Part shown: piece after piece, positions 32,683 to 44,943 of the stretch | Layout: each line of letters starts with the position of its first letter | Numbering within the stretch: the stretch's first letter is position 1 | From: Capsicum annuum | Taxonomy: Eukaryota; Streptophyta; Magnoliopsida; Solanales; Solanaceae | NCBI RefSeq assembly: GCF_002878395.1 | Contig: NC_061121.1 | Location: 11,629,416 to 11,693,415 of the forward strand | Length of the DNA: 64,000 nt | Direction of reading: 5' to 3' | Notes under the pieces: model-generated | Database searches by the model: none | Seen by the model: the letters and a program-made list of their open reading frames with translations, nothing else | What the model was told of the DNA's origin: nothing | Program-made: the position numbers and the translations under genes

Positions 32683-33543
32683 TAGGGGTGTTCATGGGTC
32701 GGTTTGGGTCGGTTCTTGGTCAAAACCATAACCAAACCAACTTAGTCAGTTTTTAAATTTCTAAAACCAAACCAAACCAAACAAAAAAATAACCGTCAGT
32801 TTGGTTCTTGTCGGTTTAGTTTTGTTTAGTTCGGTTTTTTCGGTTTATAACTTTAGCTAAAGGTAAAAGTTGAAAATTTAAGAAAACAATTTCAATCTAA
32901 CATATGAGATGTTAACCTAGTGTTGTATCTCAACCTTGAAACTAAGATGTCAACTGAGTGTTATACTTCAGTAAAACTATAAACAACACCATATGAACGC
33001 TTCTAAAAAATATTTTAAAACTACATTTAACAGAATGATATGATAAACCCCCCAAAATGTGAACACATAAACTTCTTGTTCAACAAGGTTCAAAACAAAG
33101 TTAAAATTAGTGACTGTCTATAGTCTAATGAATCTCATCTATAAATTTCAATATACAACAAGATATTATTTTCACAATTAGTATCATTTGTCATTCAAAG
33201 TGCAAATTCATTTAGAATCTCATAAGGTACTATAAACTATATGAAGCCATGACTTAATGTGTTACGACTAAAGTTAAATCATGATTAAAACATAAAATGT
33301 AACAAATATTTATATTGTATTTATGAATAATATATAAATAATTAAAATATATATATATATATATCGATTTGGTTTGGTTATTTTGTCGGTTATTTTAGAG
33401 TAAAACCAAACCAAACCAAATTAGTATTGGTTTTTAAATTCAAAACCAAATAAAACAAAACCTAACCAAATACCGGGTTTTTAAATCAGATTGGTTTGAA
33501 TTACGGTTCGGTTTGGTTAAAAAACAAACCATGAACACCCCTA
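32683..33543. mobile_element. Nested hAT-type MITE (861 bp)
   Basis: Perfect 15-bp inverted ends TAGGGGTGTTCATGG...CCATGAACACCCCTA, exact 8-bp duplication CATGTGTA (32675-32682 and 33544-33551), and subterminal AACCAAACCAAACC / GGTTTGGTTTGG words. It sits inside the AT-repeat of H1 and is therefore younger than it. Non-coding. Confidence 0.92.
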
Positions 33544-33551
33544 CATGTGTA

Positions 33552-33860
33552 TATATTTTATAAATTAGTATATAACTATATATATATAAGTATTGTAGTG
33601 TATATATATGTGTATATATCTTCTATAGACATATATATTTAACGTATACATGTCACATGTGCATATATTTTATAAATTAGTATATAACAATATATATATA
33701 TATATATATATATATCGTAGTATATATTTTATTTAAAGTAGTACGTATAGTCGTATCTATTGAATGTTATGTATATATGTGTATATATTTTTTAAATTCT
33801 AATGTAGTATATACTATATATATAGTATATATATATTGTTTAACGTATTTAAAATGTACA
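33552..33860 (+). repeat. AT-rich tandem repeats, right of the nested MITE
   Basis: Continuation of the 32280-32682 repeats with (TA)n at about 33692-33715. Confidence 0.75.
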
Positions 33861-34158
33861 TAGGTGGGTATATATAGTGTATATTAGAAAAAAATTATTT
33901 TTTTGTATTTTGACCGGTTTTGACCGAATTTTTAACTGGGTTTGACCGGGTTCGGGTAGGTTAGACCAGGTTGGGCGAAGTGGGCCGGTTTAGGGTTGTT
34001 TTTAAAAAAATTACTGTTGGACCCAAAACCAGCCCGGCCCACTTAACCAGGCCTAAAACCGGGCCAACCCACAAGCCGATTAAAATTAATGGGTCGGTTC
34101 CGAGTTGACCCGGCCCGGCCCACTTAACACCCATATGGATGACAAACAATGGTGATAT

Positions 34159-34432
34159 TGATGAAAAACACTAAAATTTAGGAGAGAAAATAAATACCAA
34201 GACTCTATTCAATGACTAATATTCTCATTACTTCTGAAGTACAACAATTTCTCTTTAACTAGAACTTTACTAATGGTAAAATTAAGATAGCAATCCACTA
34301 ACACCTACTATTATTCAACTAATAACAGACTTAAAAGATTCATCTATTTTTATTCAACCAACTACTAACTTGCTAAAGACTTAGTCAATTAAATCACTAA
34401 CAACGACAAAAAAAGAAAAATAATAACCAACA
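34159..34432 (-). repeat. C2 3' LTR (left copy)
   Basis: TGATGAAAAACACTAAAATT to AATAACCAACA, partner of 48510-48783. Confidence 0.93.
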
Positions 34433-34444
34433 ATCCCTTCCTTA
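34433..34444 (-). other. C2 polypurine tract
   Basis: Minus strand AAGGAAGGGAT abuts the 3' LTR. Confidence 0.82.
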
Positions 34445-34686
34445 AACTGAAAGTCACACTATCAGTTTAACATGCTTGCAATAGACAACACGTTTTAAAT
34501 GTGATTATTTAAAGTACAAATGCTAAGTAATTTTTTGAATTTCAGAAAGGACGCCAACTTGATAGATTTAGTAAATACATCAGCAATCTGATTTTCACTT
34601 ATGCAGAAGATGAGATCAATTACTCCATCATTTGTGAGGTCCCTTAAGAAATGAAATTTTACATCAATATGTTTACTTCGCCCATG

Positions 34687-34983
34687 CTAAACAACATTTT
34701 TGGAGAGCTTAATTGCTGAACTATTGTCACAATAAATAGTAGTACAACCATTTTGCTTAAAATTAATTTCTTGAAGAACCTTGCGCATCCAAATTTCTTG
34801 ACAGACACATGTTGTTGCTGCTACAAATTTAACTTCTGTAGTTGATAAAGTCATAATTGATTGCTTTTGTGAAGACCACAAAATTGCTTCCGATCCCATC
34901 ATGAAGACATAACTGGAAGTACTCTTCCGATCATCCAAATCTCCAGCATAATCACTGTCAGTAAAGCCAACCAAGTCTGATTA
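34687..34983 (-). pseudogene. C2 RNase H (left of the nested insertion)
   Basis: The frame reads VGFTDSDYAGDLDDRKSTSS, then AILWSSQKQSIMTLSTTEVK and CTTIYCDNSSAIKLSKN, the copia RNase H with its catalytic acidic residues. A stop follows at 34687; the usual H-R-KHI...VKFHF tail (about 34600-34680) is still readable in another frame. The upstream half of pol lies 10 kb away, to the right of G3. Confidence 0.9.
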
Positions 34984-35014
34984 TTATTTTCTTACATAGA
35001 ACAACCCATAATTA

Positions 35015-37641
35015 TGTAACGCCCTGAATCTGGTAACCATAATGCTACACGGTGCTTATGACCCCGAAGTACTATAAGATAACCCATGACTGATATCTGT
35101 ACCTAAACATTTCATAACATACTATAGAAATGCGAAAATAAAGGCTGAAAGTCCATAAGGTTCAAAATGGAGACATAATATCTGATAAAATATAACATCT
35201 GGGTGGGGTATGAAATACCGAAAACAACTTAAATAACTGTCTAATCATGATAGTCTAAAATGCCTCTAACAATCTGAATAAGGATTTGATGGGACATGTC
35301 CCCAGCTAACTCCAACTTCTGAAATAAACTAAGTAATGAAGAAATAAAGTAATGATCATGTCCTCGAAGGATGAGGACTCACTGCTAACTCTAACTGCTG
35401 AAACTGGAATGCTACTGATGCTCTGGAGCTCGTGCTTCTGAACCTATGGTATAAAATACCATAGCGCAAATGTGTCAATACGTTTGAATGTACTAGTATG
35501 CAAGTGAGGTAGGTTGAATGCAAAGGGTTTAAATACATGAACAATGTTAACTGACTGAATAACATGAACGTGAGAATACATGCATGAATAAGTGTCTGTG
35601 AATGAATTCGTAATGGTACTGACTACTGAGTCTGATTATTGATAACATGAGTCACTGATAAATGATATAAATGATACTGAGTGACTGTATTTGACAGTCT
35701 AGGTTCTGATGGAACTAGCTGAGTTCCATACAGTTCTGAGTTGATTGTATGTGACAGTCCTGAAATTTGAAGAAGTATCTGAGTTCTATTACTGAGACTG
35801 AGACTGAAACTGTAACTGTGGAAAGTAGTCATCTAACTGACATGCCCCTAATATGCCATTATGGTTGAGTTAGGGTCCAATCTGTAACCCCAATTGGAAG
35901 GGTGTCAATACCACGCCACTGGTAAGGACAACTGTGAGTGACCCTCATATAACAGGTTACTTTAATAAGAACGTTGGAACCCTCATGTAATAGGTTAAAT
36001 CACCTCATCTACCTTCATATAACAGGTTATGATTTCTCAAACTACGTTGGCACGTAGTTTTGGAGCGCAAAGATTGCTTCTAAGAATCACACCCTCTAAT
36101 AACAAGTAAGTTCCTATCCTTGGGCTAACTCAGTGCCAACTCCCACTCCCATTTGAATAGACACTGAACATGATTAACTGAACTGAACTGGACTGAGTTC
36201 ATGGAGTTTCATTGAATGACGGAATACTACTAAGATTACTGAATTACTGAGTTTACTGAATTTTCCTAAGTCACATGACTGGCCGAATTCTACTAAAAAT
36301 GGCTTGACTGAGTATATCGTGAAAACATGACACTGGCTCTAGGCACACAACTCTATTTTTTGGGTATAAGTACCCCCAGGACTCAATAGAAGGAAACTGA
36401 CAAGGCGTGATATTCTTGAATACATTACCAACATCAACAAACCATAATACAATAAGTTGGGGATTTCATGAAGTACATGGTTATCACAAACTTATACATG
36501 AATAGGATTGCATGTGAACATGGTATAATTTCATAAGGCTAATTCATGAGCAATCAAACAAACATTTACAAGGCATATTTGTAGCATGGGAGTTCTTTGA
36601 ACATAAGGGTAAAACATAAATCAATCACTTAAGTCACAATGGAACTATATTACATGATTTCTAGTTTTCTAAGCATTTTATCAAACTCCTTATATGCACC
36701 ACTTAAGGCATAGGTATAACCATCAATTAACGCATCATAATCCACTCAATTCATGGATTTAAACTCATATACAAACGTAATTTCATTAAAAAAACATATT
36801 AAGATTCTAACTTGGGAACCATACAATAAAAATCACATAAACGTTATCAACCCACAACATAATATTCATAATACATGATTTAAAACTTGATTTTGGGGCT
36901 TCATGGATGAAAGAAAGCCATGAATGAACACTATGCATACCCGAGGTAATGAATTTAGAAGGATTGATGGAGAGTTCTTGTGATTTGACCCTTGAATTTG
37001 AGATATAGGGTTCTTGTTCTTTAGTAGAGTTGATTTTAACTTGAGAGACTAATGTAAAAGTGAGCAAATAATGCACTCTTAGGGTTGAATCACGTGATTG
37101 GACGGAATTGAAGTCATGGGAAAAGATCAAATGGCCCCTAGAAACTGGAAAATTTTCGATTTTCATCCTTGGCGCGATGCGCCACTATCGCACCAAGCCA
37201 CTGGAAATGGATAATTGAGAATCTGCATGGTGGCGCGATGCGGAGCTATCCTGTTGCCACTTTGTTTACGGCCTGAAAGTTTGGCGCGACGCGGAGACAT
37301 TGATAAGATTCACTAGAAAAAGGACAATTGTGAACTGGGCCTTTTGCACAACCCGCCACTATCGCAGAGCAACACTAAAAAGTGACAATTGTCATTTAAG
37401 CTGGATCCGCGACGCGCTGATAGCTCTGGTGATACACTGTCTCACTAAAAAGGCTCTAACTCTTCGCCCGTGTGTCAGATTTGGGAGAATTTGGTATTGA
37501 TGGAAATCTTATTCAATTTCTCACGTGACAAAAAGTGAAAATCTTTCAAATACCACATGTATAAAAGTGGATTCATCTTTAAAATAAGTCTTTGATATAT
37601 TTAGGATAAATTTAAGCTAGGTAGAAGTACGGGGTATTACA
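35015..37641 (-). repeat. G3 3' LTR (left copy, longer)
   Basis: 2627 bp. It holds about 330 bp (roughly 35931-36257, between CCACTGGTA and TTTCCTAAGTCA) that the other LTR lacks. Frames at 35356-35832 and 36807-37166 are LTR sequence. A CpG-rich repeat lies near its left-to-right end (37169-37440). Confidence 0.92.
37169..37440 (+). repeat. CpG-rich degenerate repeats within the G3 LTR
   Basis: GGCGCGATGCGCCACTATCG, GGCGCGATGCGGAGCTATC, GGCGCGACGCGGAGACATT, CCGCCACTATCGCAGAGC and CGCGACGCGCTGATAGC follow one another at about 60-80 bp spacing. They form a GC island in AT-rich DNA. The equivalent in the right LTR is 44476-44730, where many CpGs have become TpG or CpA. Confidence 0.75.
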
Positions 37642-37660
37642 ATATCTCACCCTTGGGAAC
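37642..37660 (-). other. G3 polypurine tract
   Basis: Minus strand TTCCCAAGGGTGAGATAT precedes the 3' LTR; the purine run is imperfect. Confidence 0.55.
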
Positions 37661-37789
37661 ATTCATCCTCAAATGAGACTTATTGAGATGGGAGAAATGT
37701 TAAGCTGAAGTACATACTGAACATAACCAACTGAAATATGCCTACATGATTGACATTTTTTAGATTCATACTGAGCATGCATATCTAAT

Positions 37790-38493
37790 ACATAATTTCA
37801 TGACTGAACTGACTCATGAATACATGACTGAGATTTCTGATAATTGAGTTTATCACAAGGAAAATGCATGTCTGATGCATGAACACATGACTGATTTGAT
37901 GTATAAGCATATGATTGAATGTGTAATAGTAAATGGATACCAAGTTTAAAGTAGGAATCTGAGCATGAAACTGGTTTGTAACTGGAACTTGAACATGAAA
38001 TTGAATAAGCTTTAAGGAAAGCCATTACCTTGGGCTGAGTCTGAGTTTATGAAAAAGAGGTGAGGATACTTGGTCTACATATCTGCTTCTATTTTCCAAG
38101 TAGCTCCCTCAACAGACTGATTCCATCAAAGAACTTTGATTAGCGGGACTTCTTTGTTCCTTAGTCTATGAGTCTGGTAGTCAAGGATTTCAACTGAAAT
38201 CTTTTCACAAAAGGACTGTTCTAAATATCTATGCTCTGAATAGGGACTAAAACTGTTGGGTCACCTATGCACTTCTTGAGCAAAAAGACATGGAACACTG
38301 GATGAACTGAGGCTAGATCTGAAGGCAACTCGAGCTCACAAGCTACTTTGCCAAAATGACTGAGAATTTTGAAGGGATCAATATATCGGGGACTAAGCTT
38401 TCCCTTCTTGCCGAACCTCTTCACTCCCTTCATGGGAAAGATCTTTAGATAGACATAGTCACTAATCTTGAACTCAAGATCCTTTCTGCACAC
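37790..38493 (-). pseudogene. G3 integrase C-terminus and chromodomain
   Basis: The piece 38221-38493 carries FKISDYVYLKIFPMKGVKRF, KLSPRYIDPFKILSHFGKVA and VHPVFHVFLLKKCIGDP, the integrase C-terminal domain. After a stop the minus strand continues (about 38050-38170) with KVLWWNQSVEGATWK, the chromodomain core with its tryptophans, and TKYPHLFS. A further 75-codon frame (37798-38025) is tail or spacer. The arrangement is standard for chromoviruses; the frame is interrupted. Confidence 0.85.
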
Positions 38494-38511
38494 ATCTGCA
38501 TAAGACTTCTA

Positions 38512-39255
38512 TCAGCTCTGAGCAGCCTGGAGTCTTTCTCTGATCATCTGAACTTTTTTGAAGGTATCGAATACTAAGTTAGGCCCTCTAACTGAGGCCT
38601 CACTAACTTCTAACCAAACGACTGGAGATCTGCACCTCCTACCATAGAGATGTTCAAATGGAGCCATCTTAATACTGGAATGATAGCTGTTTTTGTATGC
38701 AAACTTAATTAAAGGCAAGTGCTCATCCCAACTACCCTTGAAATCAATTGCACATGCTCACAATATATCTTCTAAAGTCTAAATGGTCCTTTCTGCCTGA
38801 CCAACTATCTGAGGATGGAAGGTTGTACTAAGATAAACTTGGGTACCAAGACCCTTTTGGAATGCTTTTCATAAATAAGAAGTGAACTGGGTACCTCAGT
38901 CTAAGATAATAGATAACGAAACACCGTGCAATCTGACCAAATCTCTAATGTAGAGTTTGGCATAATCCTCGGCTGAATAAGAGGTATGGACTGGAAGAAA
39001 ATGAGTTGAATTGGTCATCCTGTCTACAATGACCCAAAATGAATCATGCTGATGATGAGTATGAGGAAAACCCACCACGAAGTTCATGTTCACTTCTTTC
39101 CACTTCCAAGTAGGAATATTGAACTCTTGCATGGACCCACTAGGCTTCTGATGCTCTATCTTAACCTGCTGACATGTAGAGCACTTAGCCACAAAATTTG
39201 CAATATTTTTCTTCATCCTACTCCACCAATAGATTTCCCATAAGTCGCGGTACAT
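38512..39255 (-). pseudogene. G3 integrase with mutated first catalytic residue
   Basis: The piece 38896-39255 has the zinc-binding CSTCQQVK and then VNMNFVVGFPHT, where the first catalytic aspartate of MDF is asparagine (codon 39084-39082). The second aspartate region (VSLSIILD) ends at a stop. Between pieces GQAERTI keeps the catalytic glutamate (about 38793-38813). The piece 38512-38718 reads FAYKNSYHSSIKMAPFEHLY, GRRCRSPVVW. Integrase activity is lost. Confidence 0.9.
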
Positions 39256-39479
39256 CTTTGTGGCCCCTGGATGAATAGAGTAGTGTGCACCATGCGCTTT
39301 TACAAGAATTTGCTGCCCAAGTCATCTACACCTGGAACATATAGACGACCCTGATAGTGCAATACACCATCTCCCCCCTTGGGAGAAAACCTCAAACTTA
39401 TGAGGACACTCATAAGAGCATTTCCCACTATGTTGGCCTTGCTCGGATGATAAAGGACACTCATGTCATAATCTTTCAA

Positions 39480-40090
39480 GAGCTCTAACCACTTTCTCTG
39501 ACGAAGATTGAGATCTTTCTGAGAAAAAATATACTAAAGGCTCTTATGATCTGTGAACATATCTACATAAACTCCGTATAGATAATGCCTCCAAATATTT
39601 AAGACAAAAACTACGACTGCTAACTTAAGATCATAAGTAGGATAATTCTTTTCATGGGGTTCAAGTTGCTTGGAGGCGTAGGCTATGACCTTACCATATT
39701 GTATGAGGACATAAGCCAAACCTACTCTGGATGTATCACAGTACACTACAAACCTATCTGGATCATCTGGAAGAGCCAAAATTGGAGCTGAGGTGAGTTG
39801 AGTCTTTAACTCCTGAAAACTCTTCTTGCAAGGATCTGACCACTGAAACTAGACTTTTATCTGAGTCAATCTGGACATAGGGGATGTAATAGATGAAAAT
39901 CCCTCAATAAACCATCTGTAATATCCATCCAAACCTAAGAAACTCCTCATATTTGACAGAGAGACAGGTCTGGGCTAGTTTCTTACTTCTTCAGTCTTTT
40001 GAAGATCTACTCTAATGCCATCACTAGAAATGATATGACCAAGGAATGCTATTGACCTTAGCCAAAATTTGCACTTACTGAATTTCGTGA
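39480..40090 (-). pseudogene. G3 RNase H and connection
   Basis: The open piece 39534-39779 reads [40 protein letters not shown] and [18 protein letters not shown], with both early acidic residues (YCD, TDH). The connection to RT (FLGLDGYYR-like) lies in 39890-39950 with stops. The family then has a DLNLRQRKWLELLKDYD block, readable at 39475-39515. Confidence 0.88.
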
Positions 40091-40094
40091 ATAG

Positions 40095-40814
40095 CTAATG
40101 ATCTCTGAGATTCTGAAGTATGATTCTGAGATGGTCTACGTGAATACGTTCACTGCGGGAATAAACAAGAATATCATCTACTATGACGAATATATCCAAG
40201 TACTGTTTGAACACACGGTTCATCAAGTCCATAAAAATTGCAGAAGCATTGGTAAGACCAAAGGACATGACTAAGAATTTGAAGTGACCATACCGAGTAC
40301 GGAAGGCTATTTTCAGAAGATCACATTCTCTAACTCTGAGCTGATGATAGCCTGATCTGAGGTCCATTTTTTGAGAAATAACTGACGCCTGAATTTGATC
40401 AAACAAGTCATCAATTTGAGGAAGTGGATACTTATTTTTAATCATGACTTTATTGAGATAACGGTAATCAATGCACATTCTGAGAGAACTATATTTCTTG
40501 CGCACGAATAAGACTGGTGCACCCCACGAGGATATGCTGGGTCTGATGAATCCCTTATCTAAGAGATTCTTCAACTGTTCTTTCAGTTCTTTGAGTTTTG
40601 CTGGTGCCATTCTATATGGCAGAATAGATATAGGTTGAGCATCTGGAAGAAGATCAATACTGAAGTCTATTTTCCTTTCAGGAGAAATTCTTGGAACATC
40701 TTCGAGAAAGACACCTGAATATTCATTCACGACTGGGACTGATTCAAGATTGAGAGTTTTGGAACTAGTGTATTTAACATGAACAAGATGATAGACATAT
40801 CCCTTAGATATCAT
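40095..40814 (-). pseudogene. G3 reverse transcriptase (239-codon open piece)
   Basis: Longest open piece of G3. It begins [20 protein letters not shown] in the protease-RT linker, then has [60 protein letters not shown] and the catalytic box [14 protein letters not shown] stop at 40095 cuts it after ILQNLRDH, before the thumb. All RT blocks up to the active site are present, but the usual R in FRTRYGHF... and other positions show drift. Confidence 0.92.
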
Positions 40815-41210
40815 TTTCCTTGCCCGAAGGTAGGAAATAAGCTGACCTCTGAAAGCGGAAGTACTACCCCTCGACTCTAAGATAGGTTTATTTGGAAACT
40901 AAAACTGGACTATTCTATTTCTGCAGTCAACTGTGGCATAGAAAGAATGAAGCTAATCCATGCAGAGAATGATATCAAAATCAGTCATCTCTAATTCGAC
41001 TAAGTCTGCTAAGGTGACTTTCTAAAATATCATAACCAGACAGTTCCTATATACCCGTCGGGCTATGATAGTTTTTTTCACTAGGGTAGAGTTTGAAAAG
41101 GGCTCTACTAGAATTTTGGGACTGACTCTAAAATCAACTTCTATAAAAGGAGTAACAAAAGACAAAGAAGCTCCTGGATCTAGCAAAGCATAAACGTGAA
41201 AGTGAAAGAT
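40815..41210 (-). pseudogene. G3 aspartic protease
   Basis: The minus-strand translation near 41130-41200 reads YALLDPGASLSFVTPFIEV, the Del/Tekay retropepsin site (DPGA is a common variant in this clade). It continues with DFDIILCMD near 40970-40985, and the frame carries stops. Confidence 0.75.
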
Positions 41211-42450
41211 CTATAGCTTACCAGTAACCACATCAGGAGAATTTTCCTGGTCTTTCCAGAACTGGAGAGCATAAAGTCTGTTTGGGCATTGCCCACTAGT
41301 AGCACTAGAGTTGGTACCCTGCTGATTTGGACAACCAGACTGAGCTGAGGAACGATTCTACTGACCTTGAGGACCTGGCTGAGGACAGTCTCTGACTCTG
41401 TGTCCTGGCTTGACATATCCAAAATAAATACCACTGCCAGCTCTGTAAGTACCCTGATAGTTCTTGCCGCAAGTCTGGAAAAGAGGATAGGTGCGGGCAC
41501 TACTAACACTGCCCTGAGACTTAGATCCTGGTGCTCTATCTATATTACCATCCCTGAACTTGGGAGTTGGATCACTAGATGAGGAAGGAGCTGGAATAGA
41601 TGACTTAGGAAGGAATTGAGAACGATTCCCTTCTTCTGATTTAGGTTGAGCAAAGTTGAAACTACCTGTCCTTACTCTCTTATTCTGCTTCTCCCTTATC
41701 TTAATATATTGCTCTTCTATCTGTTGAGCATAGGTCATAAGCCTGTCTATGTTCATGTCACTATTCAACATCGCAGACCTGCACTCATTAACCACACTAT
41801 CATTCATCCCAGAAACAAACTTACTCATCTTGGCCCTGCTGTCTACCACTACATGGGGAGTATATCTGGATAATTGAGTAAACTTAAGAGAATACTCTTT
41901 CACCGTCATGTTGCCCTACCTGAGATTGATAAATTCTAACACCTTAGCTTTCCCCATCTCTTGGGGAAAGAATCTATCTAAGAATGCAGTGACAAACTCC
42001 TCCCACTCTATGGACCCTGTATCAACTGACCTTCTGACTTTCACTTTTTGAAATAAGTATGAGCAACATCCTGTAACTGATATACAGATAGCTCAACAAT
42101 CTCACTAGAAGTAACCCCTATAATATTTGTAACCTTCTAAACTTTGTCAAGGAATTCCTGAGGATCCTCATCTGACTTAGACCTAAAAAGGGATAGAGGA
42201 TTCATTCGGGTGAAGTCCCAAATCTTGGCTACAGTTAAATTGGCCACTGGGCTGGCCAAAATGATAGCTCGTCATTCATTCTAAGCAACAACTAACCGAG
42301 CAAGAGTATTAAATACAGCTTTGAACTCTGCATGATAAATGTGTTTCTCTAAAGGATCTACTTGGATGGGCTGAGGGGCTGACTGATTCCCGTTTCTTCT
42401 TTTGGGAGGAATGTTCTATAGAAGAAATGGAGGAATGAATAAGACCATAC
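41211..42450 (-). pseudogene. G3 gag
   Basis: The open piece 41358-41909 opens MTVKEYSLKFTQLSRYTPHV, then YAQQIEEQYIKIREKQNKRV, a serine/proline-rich stretch, and a knuckle region where YFGYVKPGHRVRDC shows both leading cysteines lost to tyrosine. Upstream (42100-42300) the core reads SKSDEDPQEFLDKV and GVTSSEIVELSVYQLQDVAH with stops. A -1 shifted frame (41180-41509) overlaps the C-terminal end. This is the Del/Tekay Gag layout. Confidence 0.88.
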
Positions 42451-42623
42451 TAATATTTTAACTGGAATTATTCTCACTGGCACAACATCAATACTGAAAG
42501 AAGGGAAACTATTCCTACAACATCTTATAGCCTCTTATACATAGATGTGGCATGCAACACACCTATGTATAAGACTCTACTAGATGCGGTTTTTCAGACT
42601 TCCTAGGACTCTATTGAACCTTA

Positions 42624-42636
42624 GGATCTGATACCA
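42624..42636 (-). other. G3 primer binding site
   Basis: Minus strand TGGTATCAGATCC, four bases from the 5' LTR; initiator tRNA-Met type. Confidence 0.85.
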
Positions 42637-42640
42637 AGTT

Positions 42641-44938
42641 TGTAATGCCCCGAATCTTGTATCTGGAATGCTACACGATGCTCATTACCTCGAAGGACCA
42701 TAAGCTAACCTATGACTAATATTTGTACCTAAACATTTTATGACATATTGTATAAATGCAAAAATAAGGTCTGAAAGGACATAAGGTTCAAAATTGAGAC
42801 ATAATATCTGAAAAAATATAACATCTGAGTGGGGTATGAAATACCCAAAACAACTAAAATAACTGTCTAATCATGATAATCTAAAAAGCCTCTAACTGTC
42901 TGAATAAAGAGTTTATGAGATATCCCTAACTAACTCTAACAACTGAAATAAACTAAGTAATGAGGAAATAAAGTAATGATCATGTCCTCGAAGGATGAAG
43001 ACTCACTGCTAACTCTGACTGCTGAAACTGGAATGCTACTGATGCTTTAGAGCTCGTGCTTCAAAACCTATGGTATAAAACACCATAGCGCAAATGAATC
43101 AGTACGTTTAAATATACTGGTATGCAAGTGAGGTAAGCTGAATGCAAAGGGTTCAAATGCATGAATAATGCTAACTGACTAAATAACATGAACATGAGAA
43201 TACATGTATGGATAAGTAACTGTGACTAAATTCGTGATGGTACTGACTATTGAGTCGAATTACTGATAACATGAGTCACCGATAAATGATATGACTGATA
43301 CTGTGTGAATGTATCTGATAGTCTAGGTTCTGATAGAACTAGATGAGTTTCATACTATTCTGAGTTTACTGCATCTAACAATCCTAAATCTGAAGAACTA
43401 TCTGAGTTCTATTACTGAGACTGAGACTGAAACTCTAACTATAGGAAGTAGTCATCTAACCGATATTCCCCTAATATGCCATTATGAATGAGTTAGGGTC
43501 CAATCTGTAACCCCAATAGAAAGGGTGTCAATACCACACCACTGGTATTGAATTTTCCTGAGTCATATGACTGGCTGAATTCTACTGAACATGGCTTGAC
43601 TGAGGATACCGTGAAAACATGACACTAGCTCTAGGAACACAACTATATTTTTTGGGTGCAAGTAACCCCAGGACTCGATAGAAGGAAACTGACAACGCGT
43701 GACATTCTTGAATACATGACCAACATCAATAATCCATAATACAATAAGTTGGGATTTCATGAAGTACATGGTTATCACAAACTTATACATGAATAGGATT
43801 GCATGTAAATATGGTATAATTTTACAAGGCTAATTCATGAGCAATCGAACAAATATTTACAAGGCACATTTATAGCATGTGAGTTCCTTGAACATAAGGG
43901 TAAAACATAAATCCATCACTTAAGTCACAATTGAACTATATTACATGATTTCTAGTCATCTAGGCATTTTATCAAAAATCTTACATGCACCACTTAAGGC
44001 ATAGGTATAATCATCAATTAACACATCATAAACCACTCAATTCATGGATTTAAGCTCATAAACTAACATAATTTCATAAAAAAAAAAAACATTAAAATTC
44101 CAACTTGGGAACCATACAACAATCATATAAACATAATCAACCCACAACATAATATTCATAATAGATGATTTAGAACTTGATTTTGGGGCTTTATTGATGA
44201 AAAGAAACCATGAATGAACACTATGCATACCTGAGTAAATGAATTTGGAAGGATTGATGGAGAGTTCTTGTGATTCGGCCCTTGAATTTGAGAGCTAGGG
44301 TTCTTGTTCTTGAGTAGAGTTGATTTTAATTTGAGAGACTAATGCAAAAGTGAGCAAATAATGCACTCTTAGGGTTAAATCCTGTGATTGGGCGAAATTG
44401 AAGTCATGGAAATATACCAACCGACCCCTGGGATTTAATATCACAAAACCTGGAAAATTCTCGATTTTCATCCTTGGCGCGATGCGCCACTATCGTGCCA
44501 AGCCATTGGAACTGGACAATTGGAAATCTGCATGGTGGCGCGATACGGAGATATCGCGTTGCCACTTTGTTTGCAACCTGGAAGTTTGGTACGACGCGGA
44601 GACATTGCAAAGATTCATAGAAAAAAGGACAATTGTGAACTAGGACTTTGGCGTGATGTGCCACTATCACGGAGCAACACTGGAAATTGACAATTTTTAT
44701 TTAAGCTGGCTCTGTGATGTGCTGATGGCTCAGGTGATACACTGTCTCTCTAAAAAGGCTCTAACTCTTTGTCCGGGTGTTGGATTTTTGGTATCGACTG
44801 AAAGCTTATTCGATTTTCCACGCGATAAAAAGTGAAAATATTGAAAATAACACATGTATAAAAGTGTATTCATCTTTAAAACAAGTTTTTGACATATTTG
44901 GGAAGAATTTAAGCTACGTAGATGTATGGGGTATTACA
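42641..44938 (-). repeat. G3 5' LTR (right copy, shorter)
   Basis: 2298 bp, TGTAATGCCCCGAATCTT to GGGTATTACA. It lacks the roughly 330 bp present in the left LTR and differs by many C-to-T or G-to-A changes. Confidence 0.92.
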
Positions 44939-44943
44939 AATTA

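Larger units (their letters stand above)
30155..34135 (+). mobile_element. H1: degenerate hAT transposon (about 4 kb)
   Basis: Imperfect terminal inverted repeats TATACCTGTCAAACGAGCCG and, read inward from the right, TATGGGTGTTAAGTGGGCCG. They are flanked by the 8-bp duplication TGCATGAC / TGGATGAC (30147-30154, 34136-34143; one mismatch). Dense GGCCCG/CGGGCC words fill both subterminal regions. The left half carries a hAT transposase pseudogene on the plus strand. The right half has no coding sequence but AT-rich tandem repeats and a nested MITE (32683-33543). Eight-base duplication, BED finger and transposase motifs together identify hAT. Confidence 0.88.
35015..44938 (-). mobile_element. 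G3: Del/Tekay-type chromovirus nested in C2
   Basis: LTRs of 2627 and 2298 bp (TGTAACGCCC...GGGTATTACA), target duplication AATTA (35010-35014 and 44939-44943), Met-type primer site beside the right LTR, purine-rich tract beside the left LTR. Minus-strand order: gag, protease, RT, RNase H, integrase, chromodomain. Kilobase-scale LTRs starting TGTAACGCCC and the KVLWWNQSVEGATWK chromodomain are typical of the Del/Tekay clade. It interrupts C2 between reverse transcriptase and RNase H. Stops and an integrase active-site change show it is dead. Confidence 0.93.

Noticed and set aside
35356..37166. Minus-strand frames of 69-119 codons in the G3 left LTR
   Set aside because: LTR sequence; not preserved as frames in the right LTR and without domains.
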